Assembly: GCF_026167545.1 (NCBI RefSeq)
Contig: NZ_CP110678.1
Location: 1,795,501-1,859,500, forward strand
Source: Sphingomonas sp. S1-29
Lineage (GTDB): Bacteria; Pseudomonadota; Alphaproteobacteria; Sphingomonadales; Sphingomonadaceae
Direction: 5' to 3'
Length of the DNA: 64,000 nucleotides
Shown: positions 1-9,087 of the stretch, one piece after another
Numbering within the stretch: the first letter of the stretch is position 1
How the letters are laid out: each line of letters begins with the position of its first letter
Made by a program: the position numbers and the translations under genes
Notes under the pieces: model-generated
Seen by the model: only the letters and a program-made list of their open reading frames with translations
Databases searched by the model: none
Told to the model about the DNA's origin: nothing

Positions 1-1304
1 GACAACTGCACGCCGGTCACTTCGCGATAATTGGGGTCGGTCCGGCCGGTAGCGGTCGCCGCCGCGGTGCATTCAGCCGCGGTGAAGCGCGGCGTATAGC
101 CAACGCCCGCATTGGTATCGAAACCGCAGAAGGCGCTGCGCTGCGCACCGCTCAGGAACGGGTTGTTCAAGCCCACCGTGACAGGAACCGCGAACGCGCC
201 CGACGGAGCGATGATCGTGCTGACGGTGTTCTTCGAGAAGATCGCGCGGTTATAGACCTCGACATTGTCCGAGATCTGGTAGTTCGCCGCTGCATAGATG
301 TTGTAGCGTTCGAACGGCGTCTGGAAGATGTTGTCAGGGTTGAAATTGAACGGCGTGAACGCTGCGGTCGGCCGGAAGGCGTTACCTGCTGCGTTCACCT
401 GGCGGTTGCCCTGGACCGCGTTGCACGCGATCTGGCCCGCAGCACCGCAGCCCGACGTGATCGAATCGGCGCCGGTGGGGTTTACGCCCGTGAAGCGCGA
501 AGGGACCGAGGTGCCCGAGCCGCCGATGCCGCCGGTGAACGAATCGACCTGGAAGCGCGAGATCGCCCGATCGCCCTGGAACACGGGGTCGGCCTGCTGA
601 TAGCCGATGCTGAGCACCGCGTTGCCGCGGCCGTCATCGAAGTTGGCACCGACGGTCAGATCGGCGCGGAAGATCGCGCCGTCGCCCTGCTCGGAGATCT
701 GGTTCGACAGGTTGAGGTCGATACCGGCAAAATCGGTGCGCGTGATGAAGTTGACCACGCCCGAGATGGCGTCGGCACCGTAGGTGGTAGATGCGCCGCC
801 CGTCAGCACGTCGACGCGCTGGACGAGTGCCAGCGGCACGTTGTTCAAATCGAACTGGCCCTGCAAGGTGCCGGGAACGAGGCGGACGCCGTCGAGTAGC
901 ACCAGGTTGCGGTTCGAGCCGAGGCCGCGAAGGTTGACGAACGATGCGCCGCCATTGCCGTTGTTCACCGCCGAACCGATCGACGGGACAACACCCGGCA
1001 GTTCGCGCAGCAGCTCTTCAGCGACGTTGGCTTGCTGCAGATCGATTTCATCGGCGCCGATGACGCTGACCGGGTTCGACGCGATGAGGTTGGGATTGCG
1101 GATCAGCGAGCCGGTGACGACGATATCCTGGCCGGTAATTGCGGCTTCGTCCTGGACGTTCTCGGTCGGGCTGCCGGTGTTGGGCTGCTCGGTGACGGTC
1201 TCGGTCGACTGCGGCGCAACCTGCGCGAACGCAGGTGCGGCGACGACGGTCGCGCCGATCATCAGCGTCGAGGCGAGCAACCGCTGGCGGGTTAGCTTCT
1301 TCAT
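1..1304 (-). CDS. TonB-dependent outer-membrane receptor, N-terminal part
   Basis: About 434 codons are visible and the gene runs off the left edge, so the barrel C-terminus is missing. The protein starts MKKLTRQRLL and has a clear Sec signal peptide ending near AFA|Q at residue 27. A DIVVTGS segment follows, and then a plug domain with LRELPGVV, VNLRGLGSNRNLVLLDG and GADAISGVVNF blocks, which is the standard TonB-receptor plug. The later part reads as outer-membrane beta-strands and loops. Such receptors import bulky ligands with TonB-ExbBD energy. The substrate cannot be told from the sequence. A purine-rich AGAGGGAA lies upstream of the ATG. The gene is transcribed away from the gene at 1539. 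Confidence 0.92.
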   Translation of the reverse strand, partial: MKKLTRQRLLASTLMIGATVVAAPAFAQVAPQSTETVTEQPNTGSPTENVQDEAAITGQDIVVTGSLIRNPNLIASNPVSVIGADEIDLQQANVAEELLRELPGVVPSIGSAVNNGNGGASFVNLRGLGSNRNLVLLDGVRLVPGTLQGQFDLNNVPLALVQRVDVLTGGASTTYGADAISGVVNFITRTDFAGIDLNLSNQISEQGDGAIFRADLTVGANFDDGRGNAVLSIGYQQADPVFQGDRAISRFQVDSFTGGIGGSGTSVPSRFTGVNPTGADSITSGCGAAGQIACNAVQGNRQVNAAGNAFRPTAAFTPFNFNPDNIFQTPFERYNIYAAANYQISDNVEVYNRAIFSKNTVSTIIAPSGAFAVPVTVGLNNPFLSGAQRSAFCGFDTNAGVGYTPRFTAAECTAAATATGRTDPNYREVTGVQL

Positions 1305-1538
1305 TGGTGTTCGTTCCCTCTGAACGGCGGTGTTTGCACCGCGCTGGTTCGCTGCCGGTCCCTGAACCGACAATGGTCGTTTGGTACGGTTTCGATGCGG
1401 TTCCACGCAATCCTCTTTCGCGGTGCAGCGATTTTTCGAAACAGATGGTGATATTATCGTCACAGTTCTGTCGCACGATCGATTTCGCTAAGAAATGTTG
1501 CGAAGACCGGTAGCGTGGGCAAACAATTGGGGACGGAC

Positions 1539-2069
1539 ATGAAAATCGGCTTGTGGACGACGGTCGCGATGCTCGCAGCAACACCTTGCGCGGCGCAGGA
1601 TCAGAACGAGGGCGAACGCGCCTCGGTGCTTGCGGACGCGCTAGCGAAATGCCCCGCGATCGCCGCCGATGCCGAGCGGCTCGCCTGCTTCGACCGCACC
1701 AGCGCGGCGCTGCTGGCAGCGCGCGAAGCCGGCAATCTGGTGTTCGTCGATCGCGAGGGGATGCGCACCGCCAAGCGCGCGGTGTTTGGCTTCTCGCTGC
1801 CCAAGATCAAGCTGTTCGGCGATGGCCGCAGCGATCGCGCCGAACCCGAAGTGCGCGAGATCGACAGCGTCCTGGCATCGGTGCGCCAAGCGGGGAACGG
1901 CATGTACGTGTTCGGGCTTGCCGATGAATCGCAGTGGCAGACTACCGAGGCGCGCACCGGCTTCTTTCCCAAGGCGGGCAAGCCGGTGAAGATCGAAGCA
2001 GGCTTGTTGGGCAGCTACAGCGCCAGCGTCGACGGCAAGCGCGCGATCAAGGTCAAGCGGATTCGCTGA
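1539..2069 (+). CDS. Small secreted protein of unknown function
   Basis: A 176-residue protein that I do not recognise as a named family. The ATG at 1539 is preferred over the upstream GTG at 1515, because it directly opens a signal peptide (MKIGLWTTVAMLAATPCAAQ) and has GGGGACGG just before it. The mature part has a pair of cysteines in the pattern C-P-A-I...R-L-A-C-F-D. This pattern also occurs in assorted small periplasmic proteins and may form a disulfide. The rest is soluble and basic at the C-terminus (IKVKRIR). The gene is divergent from the TonB receptor and ends 12 bp from the convergent M23 peptidase gene. Confidence 0.72.
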   Translation: MKIGLWTTVAMLAATPCAAQDQNEGERASVLADALAKCPAIAADAERLACFDRTSAALLAAREAGNLVFVDREGMRTAKRAVFGFSLPKIKLFGDGRSDRAEPEVREIDSVLASVRQAGNGMYVFGLADESQWQTTEARTGFFPKAGKPVKIEAGLLGSYSASVDGKRAIKVKRIR

Positions 2070-2081
2070 ACCCGCCGCCCC

Positions 2082-2909
2082 CTACCCCGGCATCGGCCCC
2101 GCCACCAGCAGCGGGTCGATGCGGGCGTCGTGCCACTTCATGCTCCAGTGGAGATGCGGGCCGGTCGCGCGGCCGGTGGCACCGATCGCTCCGATCGGCT
2201 GGCCACGGCGGACGCTCGCGCCTTCGCGGACGTCGATGCGCGACAGATGCAGGAACGCGCTGTTGAGCCCCATGCCGTGGTCGAGCATCAGCAGATTGCC
2301 CTCGAGTGTGAAGGGCGATGCCGCAGCCAGGATCACGACGCCGTCGGCGGGGGCGACGATGATGGTCCCGCCGGGGCGCGCGACGTCGACGCCCGAGTGA
2401 TAGGCACCAGGTTCGCCGCGATAGACACGCTGCGCTCCGAACAGCCCCGAAATGCGGCCGGTTACCGGCCAGGCGAACGACTGGCGCCAGCCTTGCGCGC
2501 TCGTGACCTTGGCGCGTGCTGCGGCGATGCGCGCGAGCTCGGGACGGCGCAGCTTCAGGAACTCGGCCGAGGGGCGCGACTGACGTGCCAGCGTGTTGAG
2601 CCGCTCGATCCGCCAGGCGCGCGGGCGGATCGCGAGCGTCTGGCGCAGCGTCTCGCCATCGATCCGCGTGGCGGCGAGGATCGCGTTGGCCGGCTGGTCG
2701 CGATCGAAGGCGACGACGAAGCGGCCGTCGCGCGCGACTTCGACGGGTTCCCCGTTCAGCGTCAACTGGGTGGTGCCGGCGGGCGCGGTACCGAGGACGC
2801 GGCCGCCCTGGATCAGGTCGCCGTCGAGCGCGAAGGGCGCGGTTTGCGCGGCAACGCTGATCGGCGCGAGGACACCCAGCAATGCGGCAATCGCCATGCG
2901 GCGATTCAT
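2082..2909 (-). CDS. M23 family (LytM-type) peptidase, exported
   Basis: A 275-residue exported zinc peptidase or peptidoglycan-hydrolase-like protein. The start at 2909 gives a good signal peptide (MNRRMAIAALLGVLAP...VAAQ). It also shares the sequence ATGA with the stop of the DUF2093 gene, so the longer upstream start is unlikely. The C-terminal domain has the M23 zinc motifs HSGVD and HLHWSM within the expected GAFRxxRxYRGE...APADGVV context. The N-terminal half carries a small beta domain and a helical linker. It is the last gene of xseA-DUF2093-M23. It may act as a murein endopeptidase or a regulator of one; both catalytic motifs look intact. Confidence 0.9.
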   Translation of the reverse strand: MNRRMAIAALLGVLAPISVAAQTAPFALDGDLIQGGRVLGTAPAGTTQLTLNGEPVEVARDGRFVVAFDRDQPANAILAATRIDGETLRQTLAIRPRAWRIERLNTLARQSRPSAEFLKLRRPELARIAAARAKVTSAQGWRQSFAWPVTGRISGLFGAQRVYRGEPGAYHSGVDVARPGGTIIVAPADGVVILAAASPFTLEGNLLMLDHGMGLNSAFLHLSRIDVREGASVRRGQPIGAIGATGRATGPHLHWSMKWHDARIDPLLVAGPMPG

Positions 2910-3106
2910 GCGGCGGTCATCGCCCGGGTTGCGATGTCGGCGCTGGCATAGGCTTCCTGCCGCGCGACGTTCCAATAGCGCAGCGTCTCGAGCGCGATCG
3001 CCTCACCGGTCACCGCGCACACCACATGATCGCCATTGGCGAGCACGCGAAAGCCATTGGCCATGTAATGCAGCTTCGCCACGCGGCCGGATTGGGTCAT
3101 CAACAC
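2906..3106 (-). CDS. DUF2093 family protein
   Basis: A 66-residue protein matching the DUF2093 family, a short alphaproteobacterial domain typically found next to xseA. Visible signature blocks are AKLHYMANGFRVL, GDHVVCAVTGEAI and LRYWNVARQEAYA. It has no signal peptide, membrane segment or cysteine cluster, so it is probably cytosolic. Function is unknown. It lies 28 bp after xseA and overlaps the M23 peptidase start by 4 bp (ATGA), so all three genes are probably one transcript. Confidence 0.87.
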   Translation of the reverse strand: MLMTQSGRVAKLHYMANGFRVLANGDHVVCAVTGEAIALETLRYWNVARQEAYASADIATRAMTAA

Positions 3107-3134
3107 GAAAATAGTTCCTTACACGGTGCGCCGG

Positions 3135-4523
3135 TTACAGCAGGCTGGGCTGTTCGGGGCTCGGCGCAGCATATGCCTTGGCACCGCCGCGCTCAACCCG
3201 CGCGTCGATCGTGCCGTCGCGGAAGTGGAGGATGAGCGCGCCTGCCGCGCGCGCGGCGGCGGTGTCGGCGACGACCTTGCCCGATCCCTTGGCCTCTACC
3301 CTGGCATAACCGCGTTCGAGCGGCGCGTCGGGGTTCACCGACAGATGCAGCCGCTCCATCGCCGCCAGCGCAGCGCGCGCGCCCGCCAGCCGCTGGTCGA
3401 GCATCGCCGGACGCAGCACCGCGCCCGCGCGATCGAGCTGGCGCCGTCCGGCATCGAGCCGGCGTTCGAGCCCGCGCGAGAGGCGCGCCGCCAGATCGTC
3501 GGTCTTCTGCCGTTGCGGCCCCAGCAGAGCGTCGCGCCGCGGCAGCACGCGCACCAGCGCATCGAGCCGCTCACGCCCGCGCTCCTGATAGCGCCGGACG
3601 CAGCGTTCGGTGCGCAGCCCCAGCATCGCGATCGTGTCGGCGAGCTCGGCGCGAACGGGGACCGCGATCTCGGCGGCGGCGGTTGGCGTGGGCGCGCGCA
3701 GATCGGCGGCGTGGTCGCACAGCGAGGTATCGGTTTCATGCCCCACCGCCGAGATGATCGGGATCGAGCACCCCGCCACCGCGCGAACCACGACTTCTTC
3801 GTTGAACGCCCATAAATCCTCGATCGAGCCGCCGCCCCGCGCGACGATCACCAGGTCGGGCCGGTGCACCGGGCCATCGGCGGGCATCGCGTCGAACCCG
3901 CGCACCGCGGCGGCGATCTCTTCGGCCGCGCCCTGCCCCTGCACCTTGACCGGCCAGACGATGACATGGCTGGGGCAGCGCTCGCCCAGGCGGTGCAGGA
4001 TGTCGCGGATCACCGCGCCGGTGGGCGAGGTGACGACGCCGATCGTGCGCGGCATGAAGGGCAAGGGCCGCCGCGCCTTCGACTTGGCGAACAGCCCCTC
4101 GGCCTCGAACCGCGCCTTGTTGCGTTCGAGCAACGCCATCAGCGCGCCCTCGCCCGCCAATTCCATCCGCTCGATGACGATCTGATATTTCGATCGGCCG
4201 GGATAGGTGGTCAGCTTCCCGGTGGCGACGACTTCGATCCCGTCGGCGGCGGCGAAGGGCAAGGCGGCGGCGGCCCCCTTCCACATCACGCCGTCGATCA
4301 CCGCCTTGTCGTCCTTGAGGCACAGATAGACATGCCCCGAAGTCGCGCGCTTATACCCCGAAATCTCGCCCTTCAGCCGGACATGGCTGAATTCGCCCTC
4401 GACCATGCGCTTGAGCTTCATCGACAGGTCGCCGACACTGAGCGGTGCTGCGTTGTCCCCTGCGCGGCTCTCGGCTACCAGCCCCAGTTCATCGTTATTG
4501 GGCATGAAGAAGGGATCGGCCAT
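3135..4523 (-). CDS. xseA: Exodeoxyribonuclease VII large subunit
   Basis: A 462-residue catalytic subunit of exonuclease VII, which with XseB degrades single-stranded DNA in repair. The N-terminal OB fold (about 25-120, with [13 protein letters not shown] and HVYLCLKDD) is followed by the catalytic core ([52 protein letters not shown]) and a long coiled helical region. The start at 4523 (MADPFF) matches the normal family N-terminus, and an AGGA sits 5 nt upstream on the minus strand. This ATG lies inside the same CATG as the purD start, so the two genes diverge with no intergenic space. A start at 4505 (MPNN) is the alternative. xseB is not in the window. Confidence 0.97.
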   Translation of the reverse strand: MADPFFMPNNDELGLVAESRAGDNAAPLSVGDLSMKLKRMVEGEFSHVRLKGEISGYKRATSGHVYLCLKDDKAVIDGVMWKGAAAALPFAAADGIEVVATGKLTTYPGRSKYQIVIERMELAGEGALMALLERNKARFEAEGLFAKSKARRPLPFMPRTIGVVTSPTGAVIRDILHRLGERCPSHVIVWPVKVQGQGAAEEIAAAVRGFDAMPADGPVHRPDLVIVARGGGSIEDLWAFNEEVVVRAVAGCSIPIISAVGHETDTSLCDHAADLRAPTPTAAAEIAVPVRAELADTIAMLGLRTERCVRRYQERGRERLDALVRVLPRRDALLGPQRQKTDDLAARLSRGLERRLDAGRRQLDRAGAVLRPAMLDQRLAGARAALAAMERLHLSVNPDAPLERGYARVEAKGSGKVVADTAAARAAGALILHFRDGTIDARVERGGAKAYAAPSPEQPSLL

Positions 4524-5787
4524 GAACGTCCTGCTATTGGGATCGGGAGGGCGTGAACATGCGCTCGCATGGCGGCTGGCGCAATCGCCGCGCCTGGGGA
4601 AACTATTCGCCGCACCGGGCAATCCGGGGATCGCCGCGCATGCCGAATGCGTCGACCTGGTGCCGACCGACCAGCGCGCGGTGATCGATTTCTGCCTGCG
4701 CAACTCGATCGGACTGGTGGTGATCGGCCCCGAGGCGCCGTTGGTGGCGGGGCTCGCAGACAATCTGCGGACGATGGGGATCGCGGCGTTCGGCCCCGGT
4801 AGCGATGCCGCGCGGCTCGAAGGGTCGAAGGGCTTCACCAAGGATTTGTGCGCGCGCGAGGATATTCCGACCGCGGGCTATGCGCGCGTCACCTCGCTCG
4901 ACGGCGCGCGTGCGGCTTTGGCCGATTTCGGCTGGCCGGTGGTGCTCAAGGCCGATGGGCTCGCGGCGGGCAAGGGCGTGACAATCGCGATGAACCCCGA
5001 CGAAGCCGAGGCGGCGCTGGTGGCGCTGTTCGACCATCCCGGCGCCGAAGCGGTGATCGAGGAATTCCTGACCGGCGAGGAAGCCAGCCTGTTCGTGCTG
5101 ACCGACGGCACCACGCTGACGCCGTTCGGATCGGCGCAGGATCACAAGCGCGTCGGCGACGGCGATACCGGGCCGAACACCGGCGGCATGGGCGCCTATT
5201 CGCCAGCACCAGTGCTGACCCCCGCGCTCGAGCAAGCCGCGATCGACCGGATCGTGCGCCCGACGGTCGAGGCGCTGGCGCGCGCGGGCACGCCCTATTC
5301 GGGGGTGCTCTATGCCGGGCTGATGCTCACCAATACCGGCCCCAAGCTGATCGAATATAATTGCCGCTTCGGCGATCCCGAATGCCAGGTGCTGATGCTG
5401 CGATTCGAGGATGATCTGCTCGAATTGCTGCTGGCGACCGCGCAGGGGCGGCTAGCCGATCTGCCGCCGCCGCGCTTCGCCGATGCGACCGCGCTGACGG
5501 TGGTGATGGCGGCCAACGGCTATCCGGGCACCCCCGAGCTCGGCGGCGCGATCGAGGGTATCGCCGCCGCCGAGGCGACGGGTGCGCGGGTGTTCCAGGC
5601 GGGCACGCGCGCCGAAGGCGACACGCTGGTCGCGGCGGGCGGGCGCGTGCTCGCGGTCACCGCCAGCGGCGCGACGGTGACGCAGGCGCAAGCCGCAGCC
5701 TATCGCGCGGTTGATGCGATCGCCTTCCCCACCGGCTTCGCGCGCCGCGACATCGGCTGGCGCGAAGTGGAACGCGAAGCCGACTGA
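4522..5787 (+). CDS. purD: Phosphoribosylamine--glycine ligase (GAR synthetase)
   Basis: A 421-residue ATP-grasp enzyme that joins glycine to phosphoribosylamine in step 2 of de novo purine synthesis. It has the N-terminal [11 protein letters not shown] loop, the ATP-grasp elements ([29 protein letters not shown]), [14 protein letters not shown], and the metal-binding [12 protein letters not shown]. Length is normal. The ATG at 4522 has AAGGGA about 7 nt upstream. That ribosome-binding site lies inside the first codons of xseA on the other strand. Promoter elements for each gene must likewise lie in the coding sequence of the other or overlap it. Confidence 0.98.
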   Translation: MNVLLLGSGGREHALAWRLAQSPRLGKLFAAPGNPGIAAHAECVDLVPTDQRAVIDFCLRNSIGLVVIGPEAPLVAGLADNLRTMGIAAFGPGSDAARLEGSKGFTKDLCAREDIPTAGYARVTSLDGARAALADFGWPVVLKADGLAAGKGVTIAMNPDEAEAALVALFDHPGAEAVIEEFLTGEEASLFVLTDGTTLTPFGSAQDHKRVGDGDTGPNTGGMGAYSPAPVLTPALEQAAIDRIVRPTVEALARAGTPYSGVLYAGLMLTNTGPKLIEYNCRFGDPECQVLMLRFEDDLLELLLATAQGRLADLPPPRFADATALTVVMAANGYPGTPELGGAIEGIAAAEATGARVFQAGTRAEGDTLVAAGGRVLAVTASGATVTQAQAAAYRAVDAIAFPTGFARRDIGWREVEREAD

Positions 5788-5849
5788 GACGTCTCTCCCG
5801 CGTTCCGGAAACCCTTGGACGCCCCGAAAAAGAACTGCGAACACAGCCC

Positions 5850-6530
5850 ATGGCCAGTACGACAACCGCCGCCAACCCCGTCGCCGCAACGCCCGCCGGC
5901 GCTGCCGAGGCCTTCATGCCGCTGACGATCACCCATCTGGTGCTGATCGCGCTGGCGATCGTCGCGACGATCGTGATGATCTGGTGGGGCAGCCAATTGA
6001 AGCAGCGGCGCGATGCCGAACGCCGCGAGATCGAGGAGCGCGCGCGCACCGAGGCCGAGCGCCCGAGCGTGCCCCCGCCGCCACCGATCGCGCGCGAACC
6101 GGCTGCGCCCGCGCCGATCGCCCCGCCGCCGGTCGACATCGCCCCGCCACCGCCCGAGCCGGCGCCTGAGCCGGTGGTGATCGCTACCCCGGCGCCGATC
6201 GCTCCGCCACCGCCGCCGCTGGTCGAGGCCGAAGTGCCCGGCATGCCGCCGGTGATGCCGGCGCCGACGCCTGCGCCCGCCGTCGACCTTCAGGATCTGA
6301 CGACGCTCAAGGGCCTGGGGCCGAAGGTTGCGGGCCAGCTCAATGCGCTGGGGATCGTCACCGTCGCCGACCTCGCCGAATTGTCGCCTGACCGCGCGCA
6401 GGCAATCGACGCGCAACTGGGTGCCTTTACCGGTCGGATGGGGCGCGATCGCTGGATCGAACAGGCGCAATTGCTGATCGCGGGCGACCGTGCGGGGTAC
6501 GAAGCCAAGTTCGGCAAATTGGGGGGCTGA
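5850..6530 (+). CDS. Membrane-anchored proline-rich protein with helix-hairpin-helix domain
   Basis: A 226-residue protein with three clear parts. There is one transmembrane helix (about 26-46, ending in IWWG), then a charged helix (QRRDAERREIEERAR), then a long proline/alanine linker (about 70-145). The C-terminal domain (about 148-226) starts with DLTTLKGLGPKVAGQLNALG and is a helix-hairpin-helix fold like those used for DNA or protein contact in the DUF4332/ComEA-like group. The linker would hold the domain in the cytosol or the periplasm depending on topology. The positive charge after the helix suggests cytosol. It lies 62 bp after purD. Function is unknown. Confidence 0.8.
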   Translation: MASTTTAANPVAATPAGAAEAFMPLTITHLVLIALAIVATIVMIWWGSQLKQRRDAERREIEERARTEAERPSVPPPPPIAREPAAPAPIAPPPVDIAPPPPEPAPEPVVIATPAPIAPPPPPLVEAEVPGMPPVMPAPTPAPAVDLQDLTTLKGLGPKVAGQLNALGIVTVADLAELSPDRAQAIDAQLGAFTGRMGRDRWIEQAQLLIAGDRAGYEAKFGKLGG

Positions 6531-6557
6531 AGCGGGCCGAGCGGGTCTTGGCTTTCA

Positions 6558-6579
6558 CGTGGGGTCCGAAGCCCCCACG
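6558..6579 (+). terminator. Possible terminator hairpin after the HhH protein gene
   Basis: Seven-base arms CGTGGGG and CCCCACG enclose an 8-base loop, 28 bp after the stop codon. No T-run follows, so this is only a candidate. Confidence 0.3.
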
Positions 6580-6586
6580 CCCAATC

Positions 6587-6660
6587 CGTTCGTTTCGAGC
6601 GTAGTCGAGAAACCCGCGCATCGCTGGACCCGTTTCTCGACTTCGCTCGAAACGAACGGT
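6587..6660. repeat. Long-arm inverted repeat, family A
   Basis: Nearly perfect arms of about 27 bases starting CCGTTCGTTTCGAGCG and ending CGCTCGAAACGAACGG enclose a variable spacer of about 20 bases. Related copies lie at 17672-17748, 23069-23145 and (decayed) 62806-62922, always between genes. The spacers differ between copies while the arms are kept. Confidence 0.85.
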
Positions 6661-6684
6661 CGCAGGGTAATGCTCGCCCCACCC

Positions 6685-6776
6685 CCGTTCGTGCTGAGCT
6701 TGTCGAAGCACCGTTCTTCTGTCTCCACCGCCGGCGAAGAAAGAACGGCACTTCGACAAGCTCAGTGCGAACGGGG
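6685..6776. repeat. Second long-arm inverted repeat, different arm sequence
   Basis: Arms built around TGCTGAGCTTGTCGAAG and CTTCGACAAGCTCAGTGC, with CGTTCG at the outer end of the left arm and its complement at the right end. It sits 24 bp from the family A repeat between convergent genes. Only one copy of this arm type was found in the window. Confidence 0.75.
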
Positions 6777-6805
6777 GAAATAGGCGTCCGCGGGTCCTCT
6801 CCCCG

Positions 6806-8104
6806 CTACCCCTGTTCCTCGACCAACAACTTGTCGATCTTGCGCCCGTCCATATCGACGATCTCGAAGCGCCAGCCCTGTTCGACGAAGCTTTCGCCCT
6901 CGTGCGGCAGGCGCTTGAGCACCGACAGCGCCAGGCCCGCGACGGTCGCGTAATCGCGGTCTTCGGGCAGATCGATGCCGATCCGGTCGGCGAGCGAATC
7001 GGCGGCCATCTGCCCCGACACCAGCAGCGACCCATTGTCACGCACGACGACGCGGTGCTCCTCGTCGAAGTCCGAATCATGGTCACCGGCGATCGCCGCG
7101 AGCAGGTTCGCAGGCGTCACGATGCCTTCGAAATGGCCATATTCGTCGTGGACGAAACCCATCGCGACTTCGGCGCGGCGCAGCGCCCCCAGCGCATCCA
7201 TCGCATCGACCTGATCGGGCAGCACCGGCGCGGGGCGGACCAAGGCGCGCAAATCGAGCGTCACCCCCTCGATGAGCGCGGTCACCACGTCGCGCGCCTG
7301 GATCACGCCGATCACCGCATCGACCGATCCCTCACCCACCGGCAGCCGGGTATGCGGGGTGGTGCGCAGCCGCTCGAGGATCGTCTCGGTCGGCAGGGTC
7401 ACGTCGATCCAGTCGACTTCGGTTCGCGGGGTCATGATCTCGCGTACCGGTCGGTCGGCGAGGCGGACGACGCCCGAGATGATCGAGCGTTCATGCTCCT
7501 CGAGCACCCCCGACTTCGTCGCCTCGGACACGATCAGATGGAGCTCCTCGGCGGTCACGCGGTTTTCCGATTCGCGGCTGAGCCCCAGGATCTTGAAGAC
7601 CAGCCCGGTGGTCGAATCGAGCAACCAAACCAACGGCGCGGTCGCGGCCGAGATCCAGCCCATCGGCCCCGCGATCCACGACGCGATCGCCTCAGGCGCG
7701 CGAAGCGCGAATTGTTTGGGCACCAGTTCGCCGATGATCAGCGACAAATAGGTCGTCACCGCGATCACCGAGGCGAAGCCGATCGTCTGGGCAAGCTCGG
7801 CCTCGACGCCGAGCAGGGCGATTCGCGCGCCCACCGGCCCGCCAAGGCTCGCCCCCGAATAAGCGCCCGCCAGAATCCCGATCAGCGTGATGCCGATCTG
7901 CACCGTGGAAAGAAACTTTCCTGGACTGTCCGACAGCGCGAGCGCCGATCGTGCGCCGCGCACCCCGGCGCGTGCCATCGCCTCGAGCCGCGCGGGACGC
8001 GCCGACACCAGCGCCAGCTCGGACATCGCGAACACACCGTTGAGCGCGATCAGCGCGAGGATGATGGCGAGGTCGATCCAGGGAAAGGGGGAGAGGTTGT
8101 CCAT
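6806..8104 (-). CDS. CNNM/CBS-domain transporter-like protein (hemolysin family)
   Basis: A 432-residue integral membrane protein of the CNNM/CorB group, often annotated hemolysin, linked in the family to Mg2+ or Co2+ export and homeostasis. The N-terminal DUF21 domain (about 1-190) has several transmembrane helices and the conserved LSTVQIGITLIGILAG and LIIGELVPK. Two CBS domains follow (about 205-330, starting REIMTPRTEVDWI and including MGFVHDEYGHFEGIVT). A CorC_HlyC domain ends the protein (GRKIDKLLVEE). The start is the first ATG opening the first membrane helix. It is divergent from the OmpA-like gene across about 150 bp. Confidence 0.92.
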   Translation of the reverse strand: MDNLSPFPWIDLAIILALIALNGVFAMSELALVSARPARLEAMARAGVRGARSALALSDSPGKFLSTVQIGITLIGILAGAYSGASLGGPVGARIALLGVEAELAQTIGFASVIAVTTYLSLIIGELVPKQFALRAPEAIASWIAGPMGWISAATAPLVWLLDSTTGLVFKILGLSRESENRVTAEELHLIVSEATKSGVLEEHERSIISGVVRLADRPVREIMTPRTEVDWIDVTLPTETILERLRTTPHTRLPVGEGSVDAVIGVIQARDVVTALIEGVTLDLRALVRPAPVLPDQVDAMDALGALRRAEVAMGFVHDEYGHFEGIVTPANLLAAIAGDHDSDFDEEHRVVVRDNGSLLVSGQMAADSLADRIGIDLPEDRDYATVAGLALSVLKRLPHEGESFVEQGWRFEIVDMDGRKIDKLLVEEQG

Positions 8105-8255
8105 CGGGGGCCCGCGATTCCTACGCGCAATCGGCAGGTACGTTCAAGCGGCCTGATCGAGGCCGTACAGCTTCCAGTCAGTGCGCATGCGGAACAAGTC
8201 GCGCGTCGGGCGGTTTTGCGCCCGAGTGTTTAGAAAATACGTCAGGGGAACTATC

Positions 8256-8933
8256 ATGCGTATTGCGTCCAAATTCATGCTTACCGCCGCCATCGCCTCG
8301 CTGGGGATCACCAGCGCCTGCGTCACCGATCCCGTGACCGGCGAGCGCAGCATTTCGAAGGCCGCGATCGGCGGCATCGGCGGCGTCGTCGGCGGCTATC
8401 TGCTGGGCGATCTGGTCGGCGGTCGCCGCGACCGTACCGAAAAGATCCTGGGCGCGGGCATCGGCGGCCTCGCGGGCGCGGGCATCGGCGCGTATATGGA
8501 TCGCCAGGAGCGCGACCTGCGCGCCAGCACCGCGGGCACCGACATCGACGTCATCCGCCAGGGCGACGATTTGATCCTGCAGATGCCCTCGGGGATCACC
8601 TTCGCCTACGACAGCGCGACGGTGCAGCCGCAATATCGCGGCACGCTCGATCGCGTCGCCGACGTTCTCGCACGCTACGAGCAGACCTATGTCGATGTGT
8701 ACGGCCACACCGATTCGACCGGGTCGGACAGCTACAACCAGGGCCTGTCCGAGCGCCGCGCGGTATCGGTTGCCGATTATCTGGCGCAGCGCGGCGTGGC
8801 ATCGGCGCGGATGGCGACCCGGGGCTATGGCGAATCGCAGCCGATCGCGTCGAACGAGACCGAGGAAGGCCGCGCCGAGAACCGCCGCGTCGAAGTGAAG
8901 CTGGTGCCGATCACCGACAACGACGTCCGCTAA
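8256..8933 (+). CDS. OmpA-family peptidoglycan-binding protein with glycine zipper
   Basis: A 225-residue envelope protein. The ATG at 8256 has AGGGGAA about 6 nt upstream, while the longer ORF from 8181 would add an unrelated arginine-rich leader. The signal peptide ends at SAC, a possible but imperfect lipobox because the -3 residue is Thr. A glycine-zipper region (about 36-85, GGIGGVVGG and GAGIGGLAGAGIGA) is followed by an OmpA C-like domain (about 110-220) with HTDSTGSDSYNQGLSERRA and NRRVEV, the residues that bind diaminopimelate in the family. It probably ties the outer membrane to the cell wall. A 7-bp hairpin with a GTTTTG loop lies in its leader near 8207-8226. Confidence 0.92.
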   Translation: MRIASKFMLTAAIASLGITSACVTDPVTGERSISKAAIGGIGGVVGGYLLGDLVGGRRDRTEKILGAGIGGLAGAGIGAYMDRQERDLRASTAGTDIDVIRQGDDLILQMPSGITFAYDSATVQPQYRGTLDRVADVLARYEQTYVDVYGHTDSTGSDSYNQGLSERRAVSVADYLAQRGVASARMATRGYGESQPIASNETEEGRAENRRVEVKLVPITDNDVR

Positions 8934-8951
8934 GGCGGCACTCTACCCTAT

Positions 8952-9055
8952 CGTCATGCCGGGCTCGACCCGGCATCCAGGCGAGCCCCGCCCCGCCAGC
9001 TTCACGCTGGTGGCGCACGGGGCACCTGGACCCCGGATCAAGTCCGGGGTGACGA
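8952..9055. repeat. Palindromic repeat related to 30001-30091
   Basis: The left part has CATGCCGGGCTCGACCCGGC. The right part ends with GGACCCCGGATCAAGTCCGG and GTGACGA. The right arm is shared with the repeat at 30001-30091. It sits between the convergent OmpA-like and tadA genes and could serve as a bidirectional terminator. Confidence 0.75.
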
Positions 9056-9087
9056 GCAGGGGTAGCGAAGCGCCGCCGATCGCTGCG

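Noticed and set aside
1448-1463. GTGA-N8-TCAC palindrome upstream of the TonB receptor as a CRP/FNR site
   Set aside because: CRP-type sites need a 6-base spacer; here it is 8. Only a weak generic operator remains possible.
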